From assembly GCA_017404985.1 (NCBI GenBank), contig JAFRBK010000023.1, positions 1 to 63,890 of the forward strand: a stretch of 63,890 nucleotides of DNA, given 5' to 3'. The position numbers and the translations under genes are program-made. The notes under the pieces were generated by a model, which ran no database searches, was not told the origin of the DNA, and saw only the letters and a program-made list of their open reading frames with translations. Within the stretch, counting starts at the first letter, position 1. Every line of letters begins with the position of its first letter. The DNA comes from Clostridia bacterium (lineage in GTDB: Bacteria; Bacillota; Clostridia; Christensenellales; Aristaeellaceae). This document shows, piece by piece, positions 32,774 to 41,022 of the stretch.

Positions 32774-34093
32774 TTGTCAACACAGCTCATTATCTGCCTG
32801 GTTATCTTCGGGCTGACGTGCATCGGCTATCTGACCGGCGCGGGGAGCCTGGCCGCTGTGGCTATGGCCTCCGTTGCCGCCCTGAGCCTGACCGGGTGCC
32901 TCACCGCGGAGGAGACGCTGGCATACTTTTCCAACGGGACCGTGATCATGATTGGGGCCATGAGCGTGGTGGCTGCCGGCTTCGGCAGGACCCGCTTCTG
33001 CGCCGGCCTTGCCGGCGGAATCTCACGGGCCGCCAAAGGCCGGCCCGCCATGGTGCTGCTGCTTTACTGCATCCTGACGATGCTCCTGAGCCAGATGGTC
33101 CAGAGCCCCGTGGTCGTCTTCGGCATTGCGGCGCCCCTGTGCATGGCTTCCGCAGACGCCATGGGGATTCCCAGATCCAGATTTGCGCTGGCGCTCGGCG
33201 TCGTTTCCATTGCCACATGCAGCACGCTTCCCATCGGGACCGGCGCCACCCAGGCTGCTGAGCTCAACAGCTACATCAGCGCATACTACGACAAGATTGC
33301 GAACTTCTCCGGAACCCTGCCGGAGATGGGCTTTTTCGATCCCATGAAGGCGCGGCTGCCCATGCTGGTTTTCACGGTGATATACTGCGCCCTGGCCATG
33401 CCACGCTTCACGCCTGACCGCACGGCAGGGGAGGCGGGAGACGAGGTTGCGAAGGGAGCCACAAAGCCGCCGCTGGCAGCCTTTCCGGAAATCGCCGGCA
33501 TCGTAATCTTTTTCGGAACGGCCGCGGCGCTCATGCTCCAGGCCGGCGCGCTCCGGTTCCTCGCCGCCTGGCAGATTTGCCTGGCCGGTGCTGTGCTGAT
33601 GGTCTTCTGCGGCGTGCTGAAGCCGAAGGAAGCCGGGGAAGCCATTCCCGTGAGCATGCTGCTGCTGATTATCGGGGCGCTGGCCATGGCGGGAGCCCTT
33701 TCCGGCACCGGGGCGGGCAGCCTGATCGGCGGCTGGATTGCGGGGCTGGTTGAATCGGCCCACAATAACTATCTGGTCGGGTTCATCTTCTTCTTTTTCC
33801 CGTTTCTGCTGGCCCAGTTCATGTCCAACCGGGGCGCCATGCTGCTCTTTTTCCCCATTGCCATCGCGGCCTGCCATCAGGTCGGCGGCGATCCCCGGGG
33901 CCTTCTGATCCTGATCGAGGCAGGGGCCTTGACGGCGTTCATGACGCCCATGCCGACCGCCGCTGTGCCCTATATGATGGCATACGGCGGATACCGCCAG
34001 CAGGACCTGGTGAAAGGCGGCTGGCTCTACGCCGTCATCAGCTGCATCCTTTCCGTCGGCTGGGTGATGACTGTCATGCCTGTATTGCCGTGA
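32774..34093 (+). CDS. SLC13/ArsB-type permease
   Basis: 439 residues, about 11-12 membrane helices. The ion-transporter features are two related halves with loops such as GTVIMIGAMSVVAAGFGRTR, SQMVQSPVVVFGIAAP, TLPIGTGATQ and LAQFMSNRGAMLLFFPIAIA. Relatives move di- or tricarboxylates or oxyanions with sodium or protons. The start is TTG (32774) behind AGGACAGCAGGA. It is the last gene of the operon, 19 bp after the hydrolase, and may import the acid used by the ligase or handle a product of the secreted hydrolase. Confidence 0.8.
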   Translation: MSTQLIICLVIFGLTCIGYLTGAGSLAAVAMASVAALSLTGCLTAEETLAYFSNGTVIMIGAMSVVAAGFGRTRFCAGLAGGISRAAKGRPAMVLLLYCILTMLLSQMVQSPVVVFGIAAPLCMASADAMGIPRSRFALALGVVSIATCSTLPIGTGATQAAELNSYISAYYDKIANFSGTLPEMGFFDPMKARLPMLVFTVIYCALAMPRFTPDRTAGEAGDEVAKGATKPPLAAFPEIAGIVIFFGTAAALMLQAGALRFLAAWQICLAGAVLMVFCGVLKPKEAGEAIPVSMLLLIIGALAMAGALSGTGAGSLIGGWIAGLVESAHNNYLVGFIFFFFPFLLAQFMSNRGAMLLFFPIAIAACHQVGGDPRGLLILIEAGALTAFMTPMPTAAVPYMMAYGGYRQQDLVKGGWLYAVISCILSVGWVMTVMPVLP

Positions 34094-34349
34094 ACTCTGC
34101 ATCCCGAAATAACGGGACGGCATGCGGGAATTCGGAATTGTTACATAAAAAATCAGAAAAGTGATTCCCATATATTTCCGGTTGCATTTTCAGGCAGAAT
34201 ACTATATTGTTTTTACAACGTGATACAGCCATTATAAGCCTTTCCTGCTGACGGACACCGGGAAGCGTGACGAGGGAAAATCCGGTTACACCAATACGGA
34301 TGATCCAAATGGCTCACATGATTCTGAAAGGAAAAGAGGATATCTGAAC

Positions 34350-34538
34350 ATGAGTGAAAACATGGATCGGCGTCCGCCGCGTCCGCCGCGTCCGCGGCCC
34401 TGCGAAGCCTGCGGCAGCGAGAATCTGGACGTTGAACGGAAGGGGGACGTGATCGTTATCACCTGCAAGGATTGCGGTCATGTGGTCGAGAAGCCAATCC
34501 CGCCTCATCCCCATCATGGTCCGGGCAAGGACGAATGA
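34350..34538 (+). CDS. Small zinc-ribbon protein
   Basis: 62 residues: a Pro/Arg-rich start (RRPPRPPRPRP), then CEACGSENL and CKDCGHVV, a C4 zinc ribbon, then a Pro/His-rich tail (PIPPHPHHGPGKDE). Similar small ribbons bind nucleic acid or act as protein modules. GAGGATA lies before the ATG. It has its own terminator. The 256 bp upstream (34094-34349) hold no gene; I see no convincing promoter or structured RNA there. Confidence 0.7.
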   Translation: MSENMDRRPPRPPRPRPCEACGSENLDVERKGDVIVITCKDCGHVVEKPIPPHPHHGPGKDE

Positions 34539-34546
34539 TGAACGAG

Positions 34547-34577
34547 TATCCCCGGCAGGCATCTTCTGCCGGGGATA
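34547..34577 (+). terminator. Terminator after the zinc-ribbon gene
   Basis: A 12-bp stem TATCCCCGGCAG/CTGCCGGGGATA with a 7-base loop, followed by TTCTGT. The T-run is weak but the stem is strong. Confidence 0.75.
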
Positions 34578-34657
34578 TTCTGTATCGAAAAAAAGCATAG
34601 CCGGAAGCACCTTCTTCGGGCCCACCAGGGAAAACCGATTCAGTTTTTTTCCCACGC

Positions 34658-34687
34658 TTGTTGAAGCCTTCGTTTTTATGCTATACT
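34658..34687 (+). promoter_or_regulatory. Promoter of the CBS-protein gene
   Basis: TTGTTG (34658-34663), 18-bp spacer, and an extended -10 TGCTATACT (34679-34687), about 40 bp before the start codon. Confidence 0.6.
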
Positions 34688-34725
34688 GATACAGGATTTT
34701 CTTTATAAGAACAAGCAAGGAAAGG

Positions 34726-35436
34726 ATGCGGGATACGATGGAACAACCGAGCAATGCGGAACGGTTTATTATTGCTTTTGCGAAAATTGAAAGGAGCCTG
34801 AACGAGATTACCAGGCGGCCGAAATATGTTCCTTTCAAAACGAATGCCCGGGTGGCGGCGCGGTACAACGCCGTGGTCAGCAACCATCTGGAGGAACTGA
34901 ATACCTTCGCGGAACTGCGCAACCCGATGGTTCACCAGCGGGACAACAAGGATGAAATCCTGGCGCAGCCGACGGATGCCGTGACGGAAAGCATTGAACG
35001 GATCGCGGAGCTTTTGCAGAAGGACCAGAGCGTGATCACATATGCCACTTCGCCGGTGATCAGCTGCCAGACAGAAGACAAGCTCAGCGATGTTGTGGCA
35101 TGCATGGATGAACGCAAATTCCACCGATTACCGGTCTACTCCGACGGAAAGTTTATGGGGGTGCTGAATACCCTGGATGTAATCCATTTCATTTTGAGCC
35201 ATGACATTCAATCGGAAAAGGTATCGGATATTCTGGACGAAGCCTCGAAGGAATCCGTGCTCTTCCTGAAAAAGGATACCCTGCTGAAGGAAATGACCAA
35301 AATGTTTGAGGATTTTATTTCCCAGAACCTTCCGGAACCGGTGGTCCTCGTGACAGAGACGGGCCATTATGACGAGCCGCCGCTGGGCATCATCACGCCG
35401 ACAGACATGGTGCGGATCGTTTCCAGCCTGGCGTAA
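34726..35436 (+). CDS. CBS-domain pair protein
   Basis: 236 residues. The first 100 are helical, with ARVAARYNAVVSNHLEELNT and ELRNPMVHQ. Two CBS domains follow: MDERKFHRLPVYSDGKFMGV...LNTLDVIHFI (residues about 110-165) and LLKEMTKMFEDFISQNLPEPVVLV...GIITPTDMVRIV (about 185-235). CBS pairs bind adenine nucleotides and usually regulate a partner. ATG 34726 has AAGGAAAGG directly upstream; ATG 34738 is possible. It lies 47 bp before the debranching enzyme, so both may share a transcript. Confidence 0.8.
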   Translation: MRDTMEQPSNAERFIIAFAKIERSLNEITRRPKYVPFKTNARVAARYNAVVSNHLEELNTFAELRNPMVHQRDNKDEILAQPTDAVTESIERIAELLQKDQSVITYATSPVISCQTEDKLSDVVACMDERKFHRLPVYSDGKFMGVLNTLDVIHFILSHDIQSEKVSDILDEASKESVLFLKKDTLLKEMTKMFEDFISQNLPEPVVLVTETGHYDEPPLGIITPTDMVRIVSSLA

Positions 35437-35483
35437 GAGATGCCGGACGGCCATGGAGGGACCAGGAAAAGGAGCCTGCGAAC

Positions 35484-37589
35484 ATGAGAGACATTGAAAC
35501 CTTTCCAACACGCGAAATGAACGGAATCCGATATACGGCAGGGAAAGCCGACCTGTTCGGCGCGACGGTCCTGGAGGACAGAATCGTCAATTTTGCCGTA
35601 TACTCCAGACATGCCACGGCTTGCTGGCTGGTGCTGTTCCATCTGGGGGACGCCGAACCCTTTGCTGAGCTGCCGATTCCGGAGGAGTACCACATCGGCA
35701 GCACATATGCCATCATGGTCTTTGACCTGGACTGGGAAAACACTGAATACGGCTATCGGTTCGACGGGCCCTTTGACCTGCGGATGGGACACCGCTTTGA
35801 CAAAACCAGGATTCTGCTGGACCCGTATGCGAAGCTGGTTTCCGGCCGGGAGAAATGGCACACGCGCCAGTATCCGAGGGACGGCTTTCAGTTCCGGGGC
35901 CGGATTATTCCCGAGGACTACGTATGGGAAGGCGACCATCCGCTGAACACGCCGATGAAGGACCTGGTCATCTATGAGATGCATGTGCGCGGGTTTACAA
36001 TGGACGAATCCAGCGGCGTGGAAGCCAGGGGAACTTTCGCCGGCGTGGTGGAGAAAATCCCGTATCTGAAGGAACTTGGCATCAACTGCATCGAATTTAT
36101 GCCGCTGTTTGAGTTTGATGAATTCTTTCCGGCGCTGGACGACACACACTGCAACTACTGGGGCTACGCCACCTGCAACTTTTTTTCTCCGAAGGCCGGC
36201 TATGCCGCGCTGGGGGAGAAAGGCTTTGCGGCGGACGAAATGAAGAACATGGTGAAGCAGCTCCACAAAAACGGGATCGAAGTGATTCTGGATGTTGTTT
36301 TCAACCATACCGCGGAATACGGGGACGAAGGGGACTGCATTTCCTTCCGGGGCATCGACAACAGAACCTACTACCTGCTCAACCCTGACGGCTCCTATGC
36401 CCACTATTCAGGCTGCGGCAACACATTCAACTGCAACAATCCCATTGTGCGGGGCTTTATCATCGATTCCCTTCGCTACTGGGTGACCCACTACCATATT
36501 GACGGATTCCGGATTGACGAGGCGCCGATTTTTGCCCGGGGAGAGGACGGGCAGCCGATGGTCAGCCCACCCCTGGTGGATTCGTTAAAGAGGGATCCGA
36601 TTCTGAGCCGGACCAAGCTGATTTCAGAAGGATGGGATGCCGGCGGCCTGTTTACCATCGGGCGTTTTCCCAGGGGATGGGCGGACCTGAATCCCCGGAT
36701 GCGGGACCACGTGAAATGCTTCGTCAAAGGGAACGCGGACTGCGGCCCCGGTGTGGTCGCCTCCATCGAAGGATCGCCGGACATGTTTCCGAACCGGGCG
36801 CCGGATGCGTCCGTGAACTATATTGACTGCCATGACGGGTTCAATTTGTATGACCTGACTGCTTACAACACGGGGCACAACGAAGGCAACTCGTATCCCT
36901 CCATGACGGACGGCGGGGACGGGTGCTCCTGGAACTGCGGCGTGGAAGGGGAGACAGACGACCCGGAAGTGAACGCGCTGCGGAAACGGCAGATGAAGAA
37001 CATGATGACGCTGCTGCTGCTTTCCAGAGGTGTGCCCATGTTCTACTCGGGAGACGAATTTGCCAACACGCAGTTTGGGAACACCAATGCTTTTTCCCAG
37101 GACAATCCGGTTTCCTGGCTGGATTGGACACGGCTGGAGAAATTCCGCGACGTATATGAATACACCAGAAGGCTGATTGCCTTCCGGAAGGAACACCCGG
37201 TGATCCGGAAAGGGGATTTCTTCACGGGAAACAACGCGACCGGATACCCGGAACTGTCCTGGCACAGCGAAGAACCGTGGCATCTGAACCGGTTTATGCC
37301 TTTCCTGACCTTTGCCCTGATGTACAGCGAAGCTGCCGCGGATACCGGAGCGGAAGAGGACTGCTTTATTTACTGCGCTTTCAACGCCCACTGGGAGGAG
37401 CACACCTTCACGCTGCCGGTGATTCCGGCGGGAATGAAATGGACCGTCGTGCTTGATTCAGGGGACGAGGAATTCCGGGAGTGCGGCAGGCAACCGGACG
37501 GCCGGGTGACGCTGATGCCGAGAAGCTGCATGCTGCTTCAGGCCGGGAACCTGAAAAGCGGGGCGGCCGGCAGGAAAAACAAAGGGTAA
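35484..37589 (+). CDS. Glycogen debranching enzyme / isoamylase-type GH13
   Basis: 701 residues. The N-terminal CBM48-like domain (residues 15-120) is followed by a GH13 barrel. Catalytic residues: Asp345 (HIDGFRIDEAP), Glu382 (KLISEGWDAGG) and Asp451 (YIDCHDGFNLYD); earlier barrel motifs include VIYEMHVRGFT and VILDVVFNHTAE. It should cut alpha-1,6 branches of glycogen or branched dextrins, providing linear chains for GlgP and MalQ encoded at 15.6-19.5 kb. GlgX and TreX are the closest family names, but substrate length preference cannot be read. AAAAGGAG precedes the ATG. Confidence 0.9.
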   Translation: MRDIETFPTREMNGIRYTAGKADLFGATVLEDRIVNFAVYSRHATACWLVLFHLGDAEPFAELPIPEEYHIGSTYAIMVFDLDWENTEYGYRFDGPFDLRMGHRFDKTRILLDPYAKLVSGREKWHTRQYPRDGFQFRGRIIPEDYVWEGDHPLNTPMKDLVIYEMHVRGFTMDESSGVEARGTFAGVVEKIPYLKELGINCIEFMPLFEFDEFFPALDDTHCNYWGYATCNFFSPKAGYAALGEKGFAADEMKNMVKQLHKNGIEVILDVVFNHTAEYGDEGDCISFRGIDNRTYYLLNPDGSYAHYSGCGNTFNCNNPIVRGFIIDSLRYWVTHYHIDGFRIDEAPIFARGEDGQPMVSPPLVDSLKRDPILSRTKLISEGWDAGGLFTIGRFPRGWADLNPRMRDHVKCFVKGNADCGPGVVASIEGSPDMFPNRAPDASVNYIDCHDGFNLYDLTAYNTGHNEGNSYPSMTDGGDGCSWNCGVEGETDDPEVNALRKRQMKNMMTLLLLSRGVPMFYSGDEFANTQFGNTNAFSQDNPVSWLDWTRLEKFRDVYEYTRRLIAFRKEHPVIRKGDFFTGNNATGYPELSWHSEEPWHLNRFMPFLTFALMYSEAAADTGAEEDCFIYCAFNAHWEEHTFTLPVIPAGMKWTVVLDSGDEEFRECGRQPDGRVTLMPRSCMLLQAGNLKSGAAGRKNKG

Positions 37590-37604
37590 AGGCGGGCCGT
37601 GCGG

Positions 37605-38616
37605 ATGAACAAGATCACAAAAAGAGGCATCATCGCATTTTCGCTGCTGCTCCTGATGTGCATCCTGAGCGGGGTTATTCTGTATCGGATGGAATATGCC
37701 TGGCATCAGGAAAAGGAACTGAGGCAGGACCGGATCAAACTGAACTCCGTTGCGGAGATGATGGACCGTGTGGACGAAACGCAGGAAGCCGCGGCCCAGT
37801 TTTACGAAACGCAGATGCAGAACAACCTTCGCTTCATGACGCAGATGCTGAAGGAAGACCACACGCAGGAAGGCAGCTATACCGGCCCGCGGCGCTTTAC
37901 GGACGGCGCGGTGGTTGAACTGGACGGGGAGAAGGTGATCTGGCCCGAGGACATGCCCACGGACTTTCCAAAGCTCAGCGCGGATCAGATCCGTCAGGGA
38001 GACCGGTACCAGGCTGTGATTGGCGGCGAGAACGGCGAGGGAACCAAAGTAATCATTACCTTGGCGGAAGGTCGCGGAGAACGTGTACTATATGGACTGG
38101 ACCGCGGAAAGGGAGATTCTGGACGACCAGTATTCGGAGCTGAGGAATGAGGACTTCCTGAAGGCCGCGGAGCAGTCCTTCAACGGAAACCTGCTGATGG
38201 TTTCCCTGGACGAGGATGAGCTGCCGCTGCTCTGCGAAACGGTGGCGTATCCGGATACTGACCATGCCGTGGACCTGGGGTTCAGCCGGGAAACCATTGC
38301 GGAGCAGCGCCTGGACATGCAGGTGAACGGGGAAGCGTGCCTGTGCGTATACCAGGCGCTGGAAAGCCAGAATGCCGAGCTGATCTACATCAAGCCGAAA
38401 CAGGCGATGGTTGAATGGTCGATGCTGCACGCCGGAACAGTCGCAGCGCAGATGTTCATCATTCTGGCGACCATCCTGTTCTATGTCCTTTCCGTATACC
38501 GCTATGTGGCCGGCGGAAGCCTGCCGGAACAGAAAGCCTGGAAATACCAGCCGGCAAACCTGCGCCGTACCGTCATCATGGCGGGCGGGGAAGCTATACG
38601 AGATGAAACAGCCTGA
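37605..38616 (+). pseudogene. Frameshifted, truncated membrane sensor
   Basis: The first part encodes a membrane helix (GIIAFSLLLLMCILSGVIL) and an outer domain; near 38069 the frame shifts by one base (LAE then VAENVYYMDWTAE in the other frame). The second frame finishes the outer domain and a second helix (VAAQMFIILATILFYVLSVY). After the helix only 35 residues remain, with no output domain (no kinase, GGDEF or phosphatase), so the 3' end is probably lost too. The layout is that of an extracytoplasmic-sensor receptor. An ACGAGATGAAA word occurs twice, 31 bp apart, at the 3' end (38599, 38630) and may mark the deletion. A single-base sequencing error cannot explain the missing output domain. 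Confidence 0.7.
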
Positions 38617-38664
38617 AACGGCATTTTACGAGATGAAAGGAGCACCGTAACCGGTGACAGGACG

Positions 38665-39240
38665 ATGAATACGGAAAGAATGGCTGAGTACAGGTCTGCT
38701 GAAGAGAACTTCTTTGATCTGGACCACGAAAACAAAATTGCTCATATTGTCCTTCAATATGAGCAGACGGGAGATATTTTCGAACAAAGCATGAGAACAA
38801 AGATTCCCAGGCTGTGCAGCGATTTTATTGATTGGATCATCAGTTCCTTCGACTATGTGCCGAAAAAATACAAGGCGGATTTATGCATATCGTTCGATGA
38901 CATGGGCGGGTATACAACGCAGCAGCTGGAGGATATTTTTCGCAAGAATTTCCAGCTGGAACTCAAAATCCGGAACCGACAGGCAAACAAACAGAAAATC
39001 CTTGCCCTCCTGCTGTGCCTGATCGGGTTTGCCTTCATTGCGGTTTCCTTCTTTGTGAACAAAAACTGGCAGGATGAGGGAACCCTAAAAGAAGTGATTG
39101 CATATGTTCTCGATATTGCGGCTACCGTGCCCTTCTGGGGCGCCCTGGATATTCTGCTGATTGAAAACAGTGAAAGAAGAGGGCGGCTGATCAACCTAGG
39201 AATCAAATTCCACAAACTGACGGTTTGCCAGGCAGAATAG
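38665..39240 (+). CDS. Uncharacterised protein with two membrane helices
   Basis: 191 residues. A soluble N-terminal part of about 110 residues (DLDHENKIAHIVLQYEQTGDI) precedes two helices (ILALLLCLIGFAFIAVSFFV and VLDIAATVPFWGALDILLI) and a short basic tail. No signal peptide. It is less GC-rich than its neighbours, with more AAA/ATT codons. The family is not recognised. It ends 10 bp before the convergent PPK2 gene with no terminator between. Confidence 0.65.
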   Translation: MNTERMAEYRSAEENFFDLDHENKIAHIVLQYEQTGDIFEQSMRTKIPRLCSDFIDWIISSFDYVPKKYKADLCISFDDMGGYTTQQLEDIFRKNFQLELKIRNRQANKQKILALLLCLIGFAFIAVSFFVNKNWQDEGTLKEVIAYVLDIAATVPFWGALDILLIENSERRGRLINLGIKFHKLTVCQAE

Positions 39241-39249
39241 CTGCTGTCA

Positions 39250-40113
39250 TCACTCGAGTTCCTTTTGCAGCACTTCTTTATACTGTTCAAACTGATCCAG
39301 CCGCTCACGGGTGACTTTCGGATAATGGGGATTCATTTCCTCCAGGGTATGAAGGATGATCTCGCTGACGACATAGCGCATATACCATTTCTGGTCCGCA
39401 GGAACAACATACCAGGGGGCATTTTTCGTTGCGGTTTTGTTGATGGCGATTTCAAAGGCTTCCTGATAATCGTCCCAGTACTGGCGCTCCTCAAAGTCAG
39501 AAGCGGAGAACTTCCAGTTCTTTTCCGGCTCTTCAATCCTGGCCTGGAAACGGCGGGCCTGTTCCTTTTTCGAAACATTCAGGAAGAACTTGACAACCCG
39601 GATGCTGTTGTGCCACAGATACCGTTCGTAATTGCAGATATCCTCATACCGGTTCTCAAGGGCTTTTTCGGGATCGATCCTGTCCGCATAGAGCTGGTTT
39701 TTCCAGAGCTTCTTGACCCTGTAAATCAACACTTCTTCATAATGGGAACGGTTAAAGATCGCAATGTCTCCCTTCATCGGGGCCTGCTGCACAACACGCC
39801 AGAGGAAATCATGCGCCTGCTCCGTTGAAGACGGGGATTTGAAGGCAGCCTCGCTGACACCGTGAGGAGACAGGCAGGAGAGGACTGCGGCGATCGTTCC
39901 GTCCTTTCCGGCGGCATCCATGGCCTGGAACAGGAAAATGACGCCTTCTTTCTTTTCGGCGTAGAGCTTTTTCTGAAGCGCGGAGATCTTTTCGAAGTTC
40001 TTCTGCATCTTCGCTTCGGCTTTTTTTCGATCCGGCTCGAGAGAGGTTTCTTTGGTGGACACATCGGACAGCTTAAACTTCCTGCTTCCATCATACCGGT
40101 ACTCTTTCAGCAT
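39250..40113 (-). CDS. Polyphosphate kinase 2 family
   Basis: 287 residues. The Walker A-like loop FLFQAMDAAGKDGTI and the Walker B-like FNRSHYEEVLIYRV identify PPK2; the lid KFFLNVSKKEQARRFQAR is also typical. PPK2 enzymes move phosphate between polyphosphate and nucleotides in the cytoplasm. The one-domain length fits PPK2 class I or III, which make ATP or other NTPs. The N-terminal 60 residues are basic. GGAGGGAATCAG precedes the ATG. Confidence 0.92.
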   Translation of the reverse strand: MLKEYRYDGSRKFKLSDVSTKETSLEPDRKKAEAKMQKNFEKISALQKKLYAEKKEGVIFLFQAMDAAGKDGTIAAVLSCLSPHGVSEAAFKSPSSTEQAHDFLWRVVQQAPMKGDIAIFNRSHYEEVLIYRVKKLWKNQLYADRIDPEKALENRYEDICNYERYLWHNSIRVVKFFLNVSKKEQARRFQARIEEPEKNWKFSASDFEERQYWDDYQEAFEIAINKTATKNAPWYVVPADQKWYMRYVVSEIILHTLEEMNPHYPKVTRERLDQFEQYKEVLQKELE

Positions 40114-40332
40114 CTGATTCCCTCCATTATTCTGCGCCGAAGCGCATGATGTATTTTTGTTTCTTTATATGATATTTTATCACAGGGGAAGGCTTCGGAC
40201 AAGGGCGTAAATTGCTGATTCTGCCGGAGAAACGCTTGCATGAAAGAAGGAATAATGATAAGATAATGTAAAACTTCAGGGATTATTCTGCGGAGCGCAG
40301 AAGAAAAAAATAACGAAAAGGAGACTGTTACA

Positions 40333-40803
40333 ATGGCGAAAAAAACATGGGACGAGAAACTGGCTGCACTGAGCGAAGAGCTTGAAAAACTGAGCAAAAA
40401 GACGGCTACGGCGGCGGAAGACGCGAAGGCTGTTCGGGAACTGAAGGAAGATGCCCTGAAGGAAATGATCAGCGATACCAAGGGTGACATCGCCGCGATG
40501 CAGGAAAACCTCCGGATTGCCGACGAAGAGAACAAGAGCAAGCTGAGCTCCGCCCTGCTGAAGGCCCAGATGACGGTTCGGGCCAAGATCGAAGACCACA
40601 AGGTCGCCCGGGACAAGAAACTGTTCGAGGCGTATATCAACGACCAGATCGACTATATCCTCGATTGCTATGATTCTGCCGCATGGCTGATTGCCAACGC
40701 GCAGCTGGCCATTCTGGAGACGATGGATGCCGTGATCGAGTATGATGCCAAGTACGGCGAGAAGACGGAAGAAGCGCCTGCCGAAGAAAAGCCCGAGGCC
40801 TGA
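40333..40803 (+). CDS. Coiled-coil protein of unknown function
   Basis: 156 residues, almost entirely helical and charged. Residues 5-35 (LAALSEELEKLSKKTATAAE) have heptads; the middle KAQMTVRAKIEDHKVARDKK is basic and the tail (EKTEEAPAEEKPEA) acidic. The LNNEL-free stretch YINDQIDYILDCYDSAAWL may be a hydrophobic face. No domain recognised. AAAAGGAG precedes the ATG. It has its own terminator and is divergent from PPK2. Confidence 0.75.
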   Translation: MAKKTWDEKLAALSEELEKLSKKTATAAEDAKAVRELKEDALKEMISDTKGDIAAMQENLRIADEENKSKLSSALLKAQMTVRAKIEDHKVARDKKLFEAYINDQIDYILDCYDSAAWLIANAQLAILETMDAVIEYDAKYGEKTEEAPAEEKPEA

Positions 40804-40819
40804 TTTTTCAGTGCTTTCT

Positions 40820-40843
40820 CCCTCCGGATCCGGATCCGGAGGG
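40820..40843 (+). terminator. Terminator after the coiled-coil gene
   Basis: A perfect 12+12 bp inverted repeat, CCCTCCGGATCC and complement, followed by CTTTCGCATTTT. The two arms touch, so the centre bases form the loop. Confidence 0.85.
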
Positions 40844-40912
40844 CTTTCGCATTTTGGCCCGCATTTCTTCGGGCCTGACGGGGGGGACCTTGTGAAATCC
40901 AGTCAGGCGTGG

Positions 40913-40941
40913 TTGCGGAAAATCCTGGAAAATGGTAGAAT
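40913..40941 (+). promoter_or_regulatory. Promoter of the phosphatase gene
   Basis: TTGCGG (40913-40918), 17-bp spacer, and extended -10 TGGTAGAAT (40933-40941), 80 bp before the start codon. Confidence 0.5.
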
Positions 40942-41022
40942 GATGCAGGAAAAACTGCCCGGCGGCCGTATGGCGCGGGCAGCAGGTTCATCGGAAGAAA
41001 CGAAAAAAGGAGACTTACAAGA

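Noticed and set aside
23710-34093. Lanthipeptide, thiopeptide or sactipeptide cluster
   Set aside because: No LanM/LanB/LanC, YcaO or radical-SAM gene, and the candidate core has no Cys.
34094-34349. Hidden small RNA or promoter in the AT-richer gap after the permease
   Set aside because: Only a TTTACA/TATAAG pair with a 15-bp spacer and no stable hairpin; too weak to report as a feature.
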